The notes beneath the pieces are model-generated. The model worked only from the letters and a program-made list of their open reading frames with translations. It did no database searches and had not been told where the DNA came from. A program made the position numbers and the translations under genes. DNA of 64,000 bases from Limnohabitans sp. Jir72. Its GTDB lineage: Bacteria > Pseudomonadota > Gammaproteobacteria > Burkholderiales > Burkholderiaceae_C. Location of the stretch: assembly GCF_003063575.1 (NCBI RefSeq), contig NZ_NESC01000014.1, forward strand, positions 1 to 64,000, in the 5' to 3' direction. Below, piece after piece: positions 45,936 to 54,415 of the stretch (positions are counted from its first letter, which is position 1; every line of letters begins with the position of its first letter).

Positions 45936-47672
45936 TCAATGGTTGTCTTTGGGCACGGCCGCGCCGCGCTGGCCGACCAAAAAGTCCATGTCGGCGCCTT
46001 CGTCGGCTTGCAGCACATGGTCAATGTAGAGCTTCCAGTAACCCGAGTTCATGGCCGGTGCGGGCTTTTCCCACAAGGCCAGGCGGCGCGCCAGCTCTTC
46101 GTCGCTGATGAGCAGTTGCAGTTTGCGCTCGGGCACGTTGAGTTCAATCATGTCGCCGTTTTGAACCACGGCCAGTGGCCCGCCCGCAGCGGCTTCTGGC
46201 GTGGTGTGGAGCACCACGGTGCCATACGCCGTGCCGCTCATGCGGGCGTCCGAGATGCGCACCATGTCGGTGATGCCCTTGCGCAGCACCTTGGGCGGCA
46301 GCGGCATATTGCCCACCTCGGCCATGCCGGGGTAGCCCTTGGGGCCGCAGTTCTTCAACACCAAAATGCAGTTTTCGTCGACGTCCAAGTTCTCGTCGTC
46401 GATGCGTTTGTGGAAGTCGGTGCTGTCTTCAAACACCACCGCACGTCCGGTGTGCACCATCAGTGCGGGTGTGGCAGCGCTGGGCTTGATGACCGCGCCG
46501 CGCGGGGCCAAGTTGCCGCGCAAGATGGCGATGCCCGCTTTTTCCTTGAAGGGTTCGTCGAACTTCTTGATCACGCGCGGGTCGTAGTTCACGGCGCCCG
46601 CGATGTTCTCGCTCACGCTTTTGCCGGTCACGGTGATGATGTCTTTGTGCAGCAAGTGCTCGATTTCTTTCATGATGACGGGCAAGCCACCGGCGTAGCA
46701 AAAGTCCTCCATCAGGTGGTCACCTGAGGGTTGCAAATTCAGCAGGCAAGGCAGATCGCTGCCCAAACGCTCGAAGTCGTCCACGGTGAGCTTCAGGCCC
46801 AAGCGGCCGGCAATGGCGATCAAGTGGATCACCGCATTGGTCGAGCCGCCAATGGCCGCCAGCGTGCGGATGGCGTTTTCAAAAGCCTCGCGGGTCAGCA
46901 CTTGGCTGATGGTCTGGTCGGTGTGCACCATCTCCACGATGCGGCGACCAGCCTCGCGGGCCAGCACATTGCGGCGGCCGTCCACGGCCGGGTAAGTGGC
47001 GTTGCCGGGCAGGCCAATGCCCAGGGCTTCGACCATGCTGGCCATGGTGCTGGCTGTGCCCATGGTCATGCAGTGGCCATGGCTGCGGTGCATGCAGCTC
47101 TCCGCTTCAAAGAAGTCTTGCAGCTTGAGCGTGCCCGCACGCACTTGCTCGCTCATGCTCCAAACGCCGGTGCCCGAACCCAATTCTTGCCCGCGCCATT
47201 TGCCGTTCAGCATGGGGCCGCCCGACACGCCAATGGTGGGCAAGCCCACGCTGGATGCGCCCATCAGCAAGCTGGGGGTGGTTTTGTCGCAGCCCATGAG
47301 CAGCACCACACCGTCGATCGGGTTGCCACGGATGCTTTCTTCCACGTCCATGCTGGCCAGGTTGCGGTACAACATGGCGGTGGGGCGCAACAGCGTTTCG
47401 CCCAGCGACATGACGGGGAATTCGAGCGGGAAGCCGCCCGCCTCGTACACGCCGATCTTGACCTGCTCGGCCAAGGTGCGGAAGTGCGAGTTGCAAGGCG
47501 TGAGTTCGCTGAAGGTGTTGCAAATGCCGATGACCGGACGACCGTCAAACTGGTCGTGCGGTACGCCCTTGCCCTTGACCCAGCTGCGGTAAGCAAAGCC
47601 ATCGCGGTCTTGGCGGCCAAACCATTGCTGGCTGCGCAGGTCTTCGGGTTTTTTGCGTGGGGAGGAGGACAT
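45936..47672 (-). CDS. IlvD/Edd family dehydratase, L-arabonate dehydratase-like
   Basis: This 578-aa Fe-S dehydratase removes water from a sugar acid to give a 2-keto-3-deoxy acid. Cluster ligands are consistent with Cys60 (CNTFSELTPC), Cys128 (LLMGCDKTTPS) and Cys201 (SHGHCMTMG). DARMSGTAYGTVVLHTTPEA is typical of the aldonate branch (L-arabonate/D-xylonate). Downstream kdgK, dgoK and dgoA suggest a six-carbon substrate such as a galactonate or gluconate, so the specificity label is provisional. It is the first gene of the operon and faces a FadR-type regulator. Confidence 0.85.
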   Translation of the reverse strand: MSSSPRKKPEDLRSQQWFGRQDRDGFAYRSWVKGKGVPHDQFDGRPVIGICNTFSELTPCNSHFRTLAEQVKIGVYEAGGFPLEFPVMSLGETLLRPTAMLYRNLASMDVEESIRGNPIDGVVLLMGCDKTTPSLLMGASSVGLPTIGVSGGPMLNGKWRGQELGSGTGVWSMSEQVRAGTLKLQDFFEAESCMHRSHGHCMTMGTASTMASMVEALGIGLPGNATYPAVDGRRNVLAREAGRRIVEMVHTDQTISQVLTREAFENAIRTLAAIGGSTNAVIHLIAIAGRLGLKLTVDDFERLGSDLPCLLNLQPSGDHLMEDFCYAGGLPVIMKEIEHLLHKDIITVTGKSVSENIAGAVNYDPRVIKKFDEPFKEKAGIAILRGNLAPRGAVIKPSAATPALMVHTGRAVVFEDSTDFHKRIDDENLDVDENCILVLKNCGPKGYPGMAEVGNMPLPPKVLRKGITDMVRISDARMSGTAYGTVVLHTTPEAAAGGPLAVVQNGDMIELNVPERKLQLLISDEELARRLALWEKPAPAMNSGYWKLYIDHVLQADEGADMDFLVGQRGAAVPKDNH

Positions 47673-47712
47673 GGTGATGGAGCCTGAATCAGAGGGTTGG
47701 CGAATGCATTCA

Positions 47713-47722
47713 ATCGTATGAT
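47713..47722. promoter_or_regulatory. Candidate FadR-type operator, dehydratase side
   Basis: ATCGTATGAT, followed by GAATGA, is a one-mismatch version of the perfect ATCATATGAT site on the regulator side, oriented oppositely. It lies 40 bases upstream of the dehydratase ATG. Confidence 0.55.
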
Positions 47723-47825
47723 GAATGATTTTGGCTTGCCACCATGTAAACCCTGAGACAGGGTCAAGTTCGGGTCGTGAAATGCCCGGCTTCAGGGTTT
47801 TCCTGAGTTTTGCATTCGGTCATTC

Positions 47826-47835
47826 ATCATATGAT
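47826..47835. promoter_or_regulatory. Candidate FadR-type operator, regulator side
   Basis: ATCATATGAT is a perfect 10-bp palindrome, preceded by TCATTC, the inverse of GAATGA at the other site. Two matching sites in one divergent promoter suggest the FadR-type regulator controls both itself and the dehydratase operon. Confidence 0.6.
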
Positions 47836-47858
47836 TGACCGAAATTACCCCATCGTTC

Positions 47859-48605
47859 ATGGTCAAAAACGCACACGGTCACACACTGGATTTGCTGGGA
47901 CAAGCCATCTTGTCAGGCCAATACCCTGTGGGCGCGAGTTTGCCGCCAGAGCCCCTGCTGTGCGAGCAGTTTGGCGTCAGCCGCACAGTGGTGCGCGAAG
48001 CCATCAAGTCCTTGGTGGCCAAGGGCCTGCTCATCACGGGTCCCAAGCTCGGCACCCGGGTGCTGACCGATGCGCAGTGGAACTGGTTCGACCCCGATGT
48101 GATCACCTGGCAGGCGCAAGCGGGGTTGACCCCTGAGTTCCTGCGTGACCTGCAAGAGTTGCGCCGTGTGGTGGAGCCCGCCGCTGTGCGCCTGGCGGCA
48201 GAAAAAGCCACAGACCAGGATATCGCGCAGATCGAAGAAGCTTATGCCGGCATGAAGCTGGCGGTGGAGCAGGGCGGCGACTACGTGGTGCACGACCTGC
48301 GCTTTCACCAAGGCTTGCTGCACGCCTCGCACAACCGCATGCTGATCCAAATGGGCAAAGCCTTGAGTGCCTTGCTGCGCACCAGTTTTGAGCTTTCGAC
48401 CCGTATCCAGGACGGTCCCCGCAGTTCATTGCCCTTGCACCGGGCGGTGCTGGATGCCGTGATCAAACATGCCCCGGACAAAGCCGAGAAAGCCATCATG
48501 GTCTTGATCAACGGTGCCAATGAAGACATTGAGCGTGTGGTGTCCAGCCGCAAAAAGCTCCCACGCATGTCGGGCTCGCCGACACGCTTGAGAAAAGTGA
48601 CTTGA
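47859..48605 (+). CDS. FadR/GntR family regulator of the sugar-acid genes
   Basis: This 248-aa regulator has an N-terminal winged helix (LPPEPLLCEQFGVSRTVVREAIKSLVAKGLL, about residues 24-56) and a C-terminal all-helical FCD domain with the metal-binding pattern (DLRFHQGLLHASHN, SLPLHRAVLDAV). The ATG at 47859 is preferred to a TTG at 47835 that overlaps the operator. It is divergent from the dehydratase operon and upstream of TRAP and enolase-superfamily genes. The ligand is probably a 2-keto-3-deoxy acid or aldonate (inference). Confidence 0.86.
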   Translation: MVKNAHGHTLDLLGQAILSGQYPVGASLPPEPLLCEQFGVSRTVVREAIKSLVAKGLLITGPKLGTRVLTDAQWNWFDPDVITWQAQAGLTPEFLRDLQELRRVVEPAAVRLAAEKATDQDIAQIEEAYAGMKLAVEQGGDYVVHDLRFHQGLLHASHNRMLIQMGKALSALLRTSFELSTRIQDGPRSSLPLHRAVLDAVIKHAPDKAEKAIMVLINGANEDIERVVSSRKKLPRMSGSPTRLRKVT

Positions 48606-48647
48606 TTTTTTGATTTTCAACCCAGTGTTTTATTCAAGGAGACAAAC

Positions 48648-49655
48648 ATGTTCAAACGCAGAAATCTGGTGACCCTCTTGGCGGGCACCTTCCTGGTGGC
48701 CAGTGGTGCCATGGCGCAATTTGCCGAGCGCAACATCAAGTTCACCAACGGCATCAACGACGACCACCCCGTGGCCTTCGGTGTGAAAAAGATGCAAGAA
48801 ATCCTGGCCGCCAAATCCGGCGGAAAAATGAAGATCACTGCCTTCTGGGGCGGCATGGCCGGTGGTGACTTGCAGGCCACACAGGCTTTGCGTGCGGGCA
48901 CACAAGAGATGGTGTGCACCTCCAGCTCGCCGCTGGTGGGCATCGTCAAAGAGCTGGGTGTGTTCGACTTGCCTTTCCTCTTTGCCAACGAAAAAGAAGC
49001 CGACATGGTGCTCGATGGCCCCGCTGGCAAGTATTTCAATGCCAAGCTCGAAGCGGCTGGCTTGGTGAACTTGTCTTATTGGGAAAACGGTTTCCGTAAC
49101 TTGACCAACAGCAAGCGCCCTGTGGCCAAGCTGGAAGACTTTGACGGCGTCAAGGTCCGCGTGATGCAAAACAACATCTTCTTGGACACATTCAAGACCC
49201 TGGGCACCAACGCCGTGCCCATGGCTTTCCCTGAGGTGTTCTCGGCCTTGGAAAGCCGTGCCATCGACGGTCAGGAAAACCCCTTTGTGACCATTGAAAC
49301 CTCCAAGTTCAATGAAGTGCAAAAGTACCTGAGCGTGACACGCCACGCCTACACGCCCTTCCTGATCCTTTACAGCAAAAAGCTGTGGGACCAGCTGAGC
49401 CCTCAAGAGCAAGCGCTCTTGCGTGAAGCTGCGATGGAAGGCCAGAAAGTCGAACGCGCGGCCAACAGAGCTTTGAACGAAAAATCGCTCGCATCGCTCA
49501 AAACCAAAGGCATGCTGATCAATGAAGTCAGCGCAGCCGAGCAAAGCCGCATCCGAGCCAAAGTGGCCTCGGTGTACGACAAGCACAAGGACTCGATTGG
49601 CGCTGACGCCATCAAAGTGGTGCAAGACGAACTCAAGAAAGCACGCGGCGGTTGA
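48648..49655 (+). CDS. TRAP transporter substrate-binding protein (DctP), without adjacent DctQM
   Basis: This 335-aa periplasmic binding protein has a signal peptide (MFKRRNLVTLLAGTFLVASG AMAQ) and DctP-family features: GGDLQATQALRAGTQEMVC, the conserved Arg segment FDGVKVRVMQNN, and FPEVFSALESRAIDGQENP. A strong AAGGAGACAAAC site precedes the ATG. No membrane subunits follow in this operon. A DctQ/DctM pair at 53123-54955 has its own DctP, so this one may share it. A strong terminator follows. Confidence 0.9.
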   Translation: MFKRRNLVTLLAGTFLVASGAMAQFAERNIKFTNGINDDHPVAFGVKKMQEILAAKSGGKMKITAFWGGMAGGDLQATQALRAGTQEMVCTSSSPLVGIVKELGVFDLPFLFANEKEADMVLDGPAGKYFNAKLEAAGLVNLSYWENGFRNLTNSKRPVAKLEDFDGVKVRVMQNNIFLDTFKTLGTNAVPMAFPEVFSALESRAIDGQENPFVTIETSKFNEVQKYLSVTRHAYTPFLILYSKKLWDQLSPQEQALLREAAMEGQKVERAANRALNEKSLASLKTKGMLINEVSAAEQSRIRAKVASVYDKHKDSIGADAIKVVQDELKKARGG

Positions 49656-49667
49656 TCCCCTGCCGTC

Positions 49668-49699
49668 AGCCCCACAGCCACAAGCTGTGGGGCTTTTTT
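49668..49699 (+). terminator. Strong terminator after dctP
   Basis: AGCCCCACAGC (49668-49678), loop CACAA, GCTGTGGGGCT (49684-49694), then a T run to 49699. It lies 13 bases after the dctP stop and ahead of the dehydratase-type gene, so it could make the binding protein more abundant than the enzyme. Confidence 0.9.
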
Positions 49700-49721
49700 A
49701 ACGTCTGAAATTGAAGTCACC

Positions 49722-50915
49722 ATGAAAATCACCCAACTTGAAACCATCCGCCTGGACGAATTTCCCAACATCATTTGGGTGCGGCTGCACACCGACGAAG
49801 GCCTGGTGGGGCTGGGCGAAACCTTCATGGGTGCGCAGGCGGTCGAGGCCTATCTGCACGAATGGGTGGCCCCCAAGCTGGTGGGGCAAGACCCGTTGGC
49901 CATCGAGTCGCGTTTGCGCGACATCACGGGTTATCTGGGCTGGCGCGGGTCCGGTGTCGAGACGCGTGGCAACTCGGCGGTGGACATCGCGCTGTGGGAC
50001 ATCTTTGGCAAAGCCGCTGGCATGCCGGTGTACACCGCTTTGGGCGGCAAAAGCCGCGACGAGATCCGTGTGTACAACACCTGCGCGGGCTACCAGTACA
50101 TCCGCAGCAACGTCAACCAGACCAGCAGCAATTGGGGTCTGGGCAACAACGCCGGGCCTTACGAAGACCTGCAAGGCTTTTTGCACCGCGCGGGCGAAGT
50201 GGCCGAGTCGCTGCTCTCCGAGGGCATCACCGGCATGAAGATCTGGCCCTTTGACATGGCCGCTGAAAAATCACATGGCCAGTACATCAGCCCGCAAGAC
50301 CTGAACACGGCACTGGAGCCGTTTCGCAAGATCCGAAATGCGGTGGGCGACAAGATGGACATCATGGTCGAGTTCCACAGCCTGTGGCGCTTGCCCATGG
50401 CGCAAAAGATTGCCCGTGCCTTGCAAGAGTTCGACACCTTTTGGCACGAAGACGCGATCCGCATGGACAGCCTCGATTTGCTCAAGCAGTACGCGGTGGA
50501 CTGCAAGGCGCTGATCTGTGCGAGCGAGACGCTCAGCTACAAATGGGGCTTCAAGGATTATTTGCAAACCGGTGTGGGTGGTGTGGCCATGCTCGACCTG
50601 AGCTGGTGCGGAGGCCTGACCGAAGCACGCAAGATCGCCGCCATGGCCGACGCTTGGCAACTGCCCGTCGCCCCGCACGATTGCACTGGGCCGGTGGTGT
50701 GGGCCGCGTCCACGCACTTGTCGCTGCACGCGCCCAATGCGCTGATTCAAGAAAGCGTGCGCGCCTTCTACTCTGGCTGGTACAAGGAGTTGGTGACTGA
50801 ATTGCCGCAAGTGAAAAACGGCATGATAAGTTTGAATGACAAGCCGGGTTTGGGTTTGGAGTTGTTGCCCGACTTGCACAAGCGGGCCGATGCGGTGGTG
50901 CGCGTGAGCCGCTGA
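49722..50915 (+). CDS. Enolase-superfamily (mandelate racemase-like) acid-sugar dehydratase
   Basis: This 397-aa barrel enzyme abstracts a proton alpha to a carboxylate. Metal ligands are consistent with Glu217 (MVEFHSLW), Glu243 (WHEDAI) and Glu269 (CASETL). His319 (APHDCTGP) and Asp292 (MLDLSWCGG) form a dyad. The usual KxK is Lys173-Ile-Trp175 (GMKIWPFDMA), so the second base is lost, which points to dehydration rather than racemisation. The substrate is unassigned. It follows the TRAP binding protein, whose ligand it may use. Confidence 0.82.
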   Translation: MKITQLETIRLDEFPNIIWVRLHTDEGLVGLGETFMGAQAVEAYLHEWVAPKLVGQDPLAIESRLRDITGYLGWRGSGVETRGNSAVDIALWDIFGKAAGMPVYTALGGKSRDEIRVYNTCAGYQYIRSNVNQTSSNWGLGNNAGPYEDLQGFLHRAGEVAESLLSEGITGMKIWPFDMAAEKSHGQYISPQDLNTALEPFRKIRNAVGDKMDIMVEFHSLWRLPMAQKIARALQEFDTFWHEDAIRMDSLDLLKQYAVDCKALICASETLSYKWGFKDYLQTGVGGVAMLDLSWCGGLTEARKIAAMADAWQLPVAPHDCTGPVVWAASTHLSLHAPNALIQESVRAFYSGWYKELVTELPQVKNGMISLNDKPGLGLELLPDLHKRADAVVRVSR

Positions 50916-50943
50916 GGGACAGAGACGGACCGTCTTGGTTTCT

Positions 50944-51091
50944 GATCAACCATCGCCCACGGGGTGGGCTCCTACAAAAAGATCAACCATCGCTCAGGGG
51001 GTGGTCTCCTACAAAAGGATCAACCATCGCCCACGGGGTGGGATCCTATAAAAGGCTTAACCATCGCCCACGGGGTGGGCTCCTACAACTT
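50944..51091. repeat. Four tandem 37-bp REP-like units
   Basis: Units start at 50944, 50981, 51018 and 51055, each reading roughly GATCAACCATCGCCCACGGG then GTGGGCTCCTACAAAA. The second and third have small changes (GCTCAGGGGGTGG, GGATCCTATAA). Exact 37-bp spacing indicates duplication by slippage or unequal crossover. Confidence 0.9.
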
Positions 51092-51121
51092 CCCTGTAGG
51101 AGCCCACCCCGTGGGCGATGG
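51061..51121. repeat. Perfect 27-bp-armed hairpin of two opposed REP-like units
   Basis: The arm 51061-51087 is the exact reverse complement of 51095-51121, with a 7-base loop. Both gene neighbours converge here, so it would also serve as a bidirectional transcript end. Confidence 0.9.
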
Positions 51122-51186
51122 CGGTTTCAAAGCGCAAAAAAAGTTCTTACCCCAAGCAGAGGCCGCAACGGTGAGATGTGGGATTT

Positions 51187-51213
51187 CTGTAGGAGCCCAC
51201 CCCGTGGGCGATG
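51187..51213. repeat. REP-like element (single)
   Basis: TGTAGGAGCCCACCCCGTGG followed by GCGATG, in the same orientation as the second arm of the hairpin at 51061-51121. Confidence 0.8.
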
Positions 51214-51244
51214 TGCATGGAACACGCCCACTGGGATCAACAAA

Positions 51245-51994
51245 TCAACCGCGACCGACAAACGGCATGTTGGTGGCCATCACCGTGGTGAACAGGATGT
51301 TGGCCGACAAGGGCAGGCGCGACATGGTCAAGAAGGTGTCGACCACGGCCGACATGTCCATGCGCGGTTCGGCCTTGATGCTGCCGTCGGCCTGGGCCAC
51401 GCCTTTGGCCATGCGCTCGGTCATGTCCGAGGCCACGTTGCCGATGTCGATCTGGCCTACCGCAATGTTGAAGGCCCGTCCGTCCAGCGAGGCGGCACGG
51501 GTCAGGCCCGAGACGGCGTGTTTGGTCGCGGTGTAGGCGATCGAGCCGTAGCGTGGCACATGGGCCGAGATCGAGCCGTTGTTGATGATGCGGCCGCCTT
51601 GCGGGCTTTGCTCTTGCATCAACTTGAAGGCGTGCGAGAGGCAATAAAAAGCACCGTTGAGGTTGACGTCCACCATGCGGCGCCAGTCGTCGCCGGTCAC
51701 ATCACCGGGCATGGTGGTGGGCAACGAGATGCCCGCGTTGTTGAACAGCAGGTCCAAGCGACCGAATTGGGCGCGGACTTTCTTGAACAAGGCCTTGACC
51801 TGTTCTTCGCTGGACACATCGGCGGGCATGGCCACGCCATTGGCGGCGTTGGCACCGGCTTTGGCGATGGTCTCTTGCAGTGCGTCGGCACGGCGGCCGA
51901 CCAGCACCACTTGCCAGCCTTCATTGAGCAATCCAAGGGCACAAGCTTGGCCAATGCCAGAGCTGGCACCGGTGACGAGGGCAACTTTTTTCAT
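51245..51994 (-). CDS. Classical SDR oxidoreductase
   Basis: This 249-aa NAD(P)-dependent SDR has TGASSGIGQA (8-17), NNAGIS, catalytic Ser in NNGSISA and YTATKHA (YxxxK). The cofactor position after GRR favours NADP (inference). It is the last gene of the idonate/gluconate operon and probably acts on a sugar acid or derived alcohol. The substrate is unknown. Confidence 0.88.
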   Translation of the reverse strand: MKKVALVTGASSGIGQACALGLLNEGWQVVLVGRRADALQETIAKAGANAANGVAMPADVSSEEQVKALFKKVRAQFGRLDLLFNNAGISLPTTMPGDVTGDDWRRMVDVNLNGAFYCLSHAFKLMQEQSPQGGRIINNGSISAHVPRYGSIAYTATKHAVSGLTRAASLDGRAFNIAVGQIDIGNVASDMTERMAKGVAQADGSIKAEPRMDMSAVVDTFLTMSRLPLSANILFTTVMATNMPFVGRG

Positions 51995-52047
51995 GGGGAG
52001 AGACTTTCAGAAATTCAGAAAAAACGGTTCAGCAAGGTGAGCGATTT

Positions 52048-53088
52048 TCACGCATCGGCGAAGGCGATCTGGACCTTGAGCGATTGGCTTTTGTCGGCAG
52101 CCAAGTCAAAGGCTTCGATGGCGCGGTCCATCGGCAGCACGCCGGTGATGACGGGCTTGCCATTGACCAGGCCTTCGTTCAAAAAGCGCACAGCGGTGGC
52201 GAATTCCGCATGGAAGCGGAAGGTGCCGCGCAGGTCGACTTCCTTGGCCACGATCTGTGTCATGGGCAGGCTGATGTCGCCGCCCATGCCCACGGTGACG
52301 AGCACGCCACGCGGCACGATGGTGTCCAGACCCACGCGCAAGGCCGCTTCGCTGCCCGAGGCTTCAAAGACGGCATCAAACTGGCCTTTGTCCACTTTGT
52401 ACTTGTCCAGCGCTTCGGCCTGGGTCTTGAGGTTGATGGTCTCGTCTGCGCCCATCTCTTGGGCGCACTTCAAAGGCAAGTCGGCGATGTCGGCCGCCAC
52501 GATGCGGGCGGCACCGGCGCGGCGCAAAGCGCCAATCAGCAGCGAGCCAATCGGGCCGCAACCGGTCACCAGCACCTGCTTGCCCAGCACGCCGCCTGCG
52601 CGCTGTATGGCATGCAGGCCAACCGACAGGGGCTCGGCCAAAGCCGCTTCAGACAGGCTCAGGTGGTCGGCGATCGGGTGGGCCTGGTAGCCCTCAATCA
52701 CCAGCTGTTCGCTGAACGCCCCTTGGATGTGCGGGAAGGGCATGGCGCTGCCGTAGAACCGCATGTTCAGGCAGTGGTTGTGCTGGCCCGCTTGGCAAAA
52801 GCGGCAGTGGCCGCAAGGGCGCGAAGGCGAGATGGCGATGCGCTGGCCCACGGCCACGCCTTGCACGTTGGCGCCCACGGTCTGGACGATGCCGGAGACT
52901 TCGTGGCCCAGGGCAATTGGCTCTTTGATGCGCACGGTGCCAAAGCCGCCGTGCTGGGCGTAGTGCAGATCAGAGCCGCAAATGCCGCCATAGGCGACGC
53001 GCACTTGGAGCTGCTCTGGTTTCAGGGCAGGCAACTCACGCTCTTCCAGTCGCAAATCGCGGGGACCGTGGCAAATGACAGAACGCAT
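52048..53088 (-). CDS. idnD: L-idonate 5-dehydrogenase-like zinc alcohol dehydrogenase
   Basis: This is a 346-aa medium-chain dehydrogenase. Catalytic zinc ligands lie in GGICGSDLH and GHEVSG, structural zinc cysteines in CGHCRFCQAGQHNHC, and the NAD site in GCGPIGSLLIGALRRAG. MRFYGSAMPFPHIQGAFSE closely matches E. coli IdnD. The enzyme oxidises L-idonate to 5-ketogluconate. Context with gluconate 5-dehydrogenase and gluconokinase fits the GntII pathway. The ATG at 53088 is preferred over 53103. Confidence 0.88.
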   Translation of the reverse strand: MRSVICHGPRDLRLEERELPALKPEQLQVRVAYGGICGSDLHYAQHGGFGTVRIKEPIALGHEVSGIVQTVGANVQGVAVGQRIAISPSRPCGHCRFCQAGQHNHCLNMRFYGSAMPFPHIQGAFSEQLVIEGYQAHPIADHLSLSEAALAEPLSVGLHAIQRAGGVLGKQVLVTGCGPIGSLLIGALRRAGAARIVAADIADLPLKCAQEMGADETINLKTQAEALDKYKVDKGQFDAVFEASGSEAALRVGLDTIVPRGVLVTVGMGGDISLPMTQIVAKEVDLRGTFRFHAEFATAVRFLNEGLVNGKPVITGVLPMDRAIEAFDLAADKSQSLKVQIAFADA

Positions 53089-53122
53089 GGGTTCAACTTT
53101 CAAATCGGTTGGGAGGATGGGT

Positions 53123-54400
53123 TCAATACATCATGCGCGCAGGCACCATGACCAGCGCCGGGAACATCACCATCAGGAACATGACGATGAACTGCATGGT
53201 CATGAAAGGCAGCACGCCACGCGTCACATCGTCCATGCGCATGCGGCCCACGCCCGCCACCACGTTGAGCACGGTGCCCACAGGCGGGGTCACCAGGCCA
53301 ATCGAGTTGTTGATGATGAACAGCACGCCGAAGTAAACCGGGTCAATTCCAGCGGCTTTGACGATGGGCATCAGCACGGGGGTCAAAATCAAGATGGTAG
53401 GTGTCATGTCCATGGCGGTGCCCACCACCATGCACAAGATCATGATGACGAACATCAGCAGCGTGGGCTTGTCGATCAGCGGTTGCAGCAGCTCGACCAA
53501 CTGCGCGGGCAGGTTGGCCACGGCGATCAACCAGGCGGACACCATGGCCGCAGCCACCAGGAACATGACCAAAGCCGTGGTCATGGCGGCGCGCTCGAAC
53601 ACCTCGTACAGCTGTTTCCAATTCAGTTCGCGGTACACCACACCGGCCACAAACAGGGCGTACACCGCGGCCACCACAGCAGCTTCTGTGGGCGTGAAGA
53701 CGCCCATGCGCAAGCCCACCAAAATGATCAAAGGCAGCATCAAGGCCCAGCCTGCGCTGCGCATCGAGGCCATCACTTCGGCAAACGTTTTGCGTGGAGG
53801 GGGTGTCAGGTCTTCTTTGCGGGTGAGGTACCACCAAGTGATCCACAAACCTGCGCCGAGCAAGATGCCTGGAAAGATGCCAGCCAAAAACAGCTTGCTG
53901 ATCGACACGTTGGCGGCGACACCAAAGATCACAAAACCAATCGATGGTGGAATGACCGGACCGATCACACCACACGCGGCGATCAGGCCACCACTGCGGG
54001 CCTTGTCGTGACCGGCTTTGACCATCATGGGCAGCATCAGCGCGGTGAGCGCTGCGGCATCGGCCACGGCCGAGCCCGACAGGGCCGACAGCAAGCAGGC
54101 AGCGACGATGGTCACATAACCCAGACCGCCACGAATGTGGCCCACCAGCGACATGGCGAAGTCCACGATGCGGCGCGACAGGCCGCCGGTGTTCATCACT
54201 TCGCCCGCCAACATGAAGAAGGGCACGGCCAAGAGCGGGAAGCTGTTGGCCCCCTCGATCACGTTGAGCGCAAGAATTTGCGCGTCAAAAATGTTCATGT
54301 GCCACATCAGGGCCACGCCGCAAATGAGCAAAGAAAAGGCAATCGGCACGCCCAGCGCCATGGCGGCGAGCAAAGAGCCAACGAAGATAAAAATGGTCAT
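53123..54400 (-). CDS. dctM: TRAP transporter large permease (DctM)
   Basis: This 425-aa inner-membrane protein has about twelve segments and the DctM motifs GVPIAFSLLICG, FPLLAVPFFMLAGEVMNTGG, LVTPPVGTVLNVVAGV. It forms the sodium-coupled channel of the TRAP importer with DctQ, encoded 15 bases upstream. Probable substrate is a hexonate such as idonate, ketogluconate or gluconate. Confidence 0.95.
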   Translation of the reverse strand: MTIFIFVGSLLAAMALGVPIAFSLLICGVALMWHMNIFDAQILALNVIEGANSFPLLAVPFFMLAGEVMNTGGLSRRIVDFAMSLVGHIRGGLGYVTIVAACLLSALSGSAVADAAALTALMLPMMVKAGHDKARSGGLIAACGVIGPVIPPSIGFVIFGVAANVSISKLFLAGIFPGILLGAGLWITWWYLTRKEDLTPPPRKTFAEVMASMRSAGWALMLPLIILVGLRMGVFTPTEAAVVAAVYALFVAGVVYRELNWKQLYEVFERAAMTTALVMFLVAAAMVSAWLIAVANLPAQLVELLQPLIDKPTLLMFVIMILCMVVGTAMDMTPTILILTPVLMPIVKAAGIDPVYFGVLFIINNSIGLVTPPVGTVLNVVAGVGRMRMDDVTRGVLPFMTMQFIVMFLMVMFPALVMVPARMMY

Positions 54401-54415
54401 GTTGTGCTCCAGTGC

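Larger units (their letters stand above)
50916..51244. other. Gene-free stretch filled with REP-like repeats
   Basis: This stretch separates the enolase-superfamily gene from the convergent SDR gene. It holds four tandem 37-bp units, a perfect 27-bp-armed hairpin and a further single element (annotated separately). No coding evidence was seen; the open frames crossing it are repeat-derived. Confidence 0.8.
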
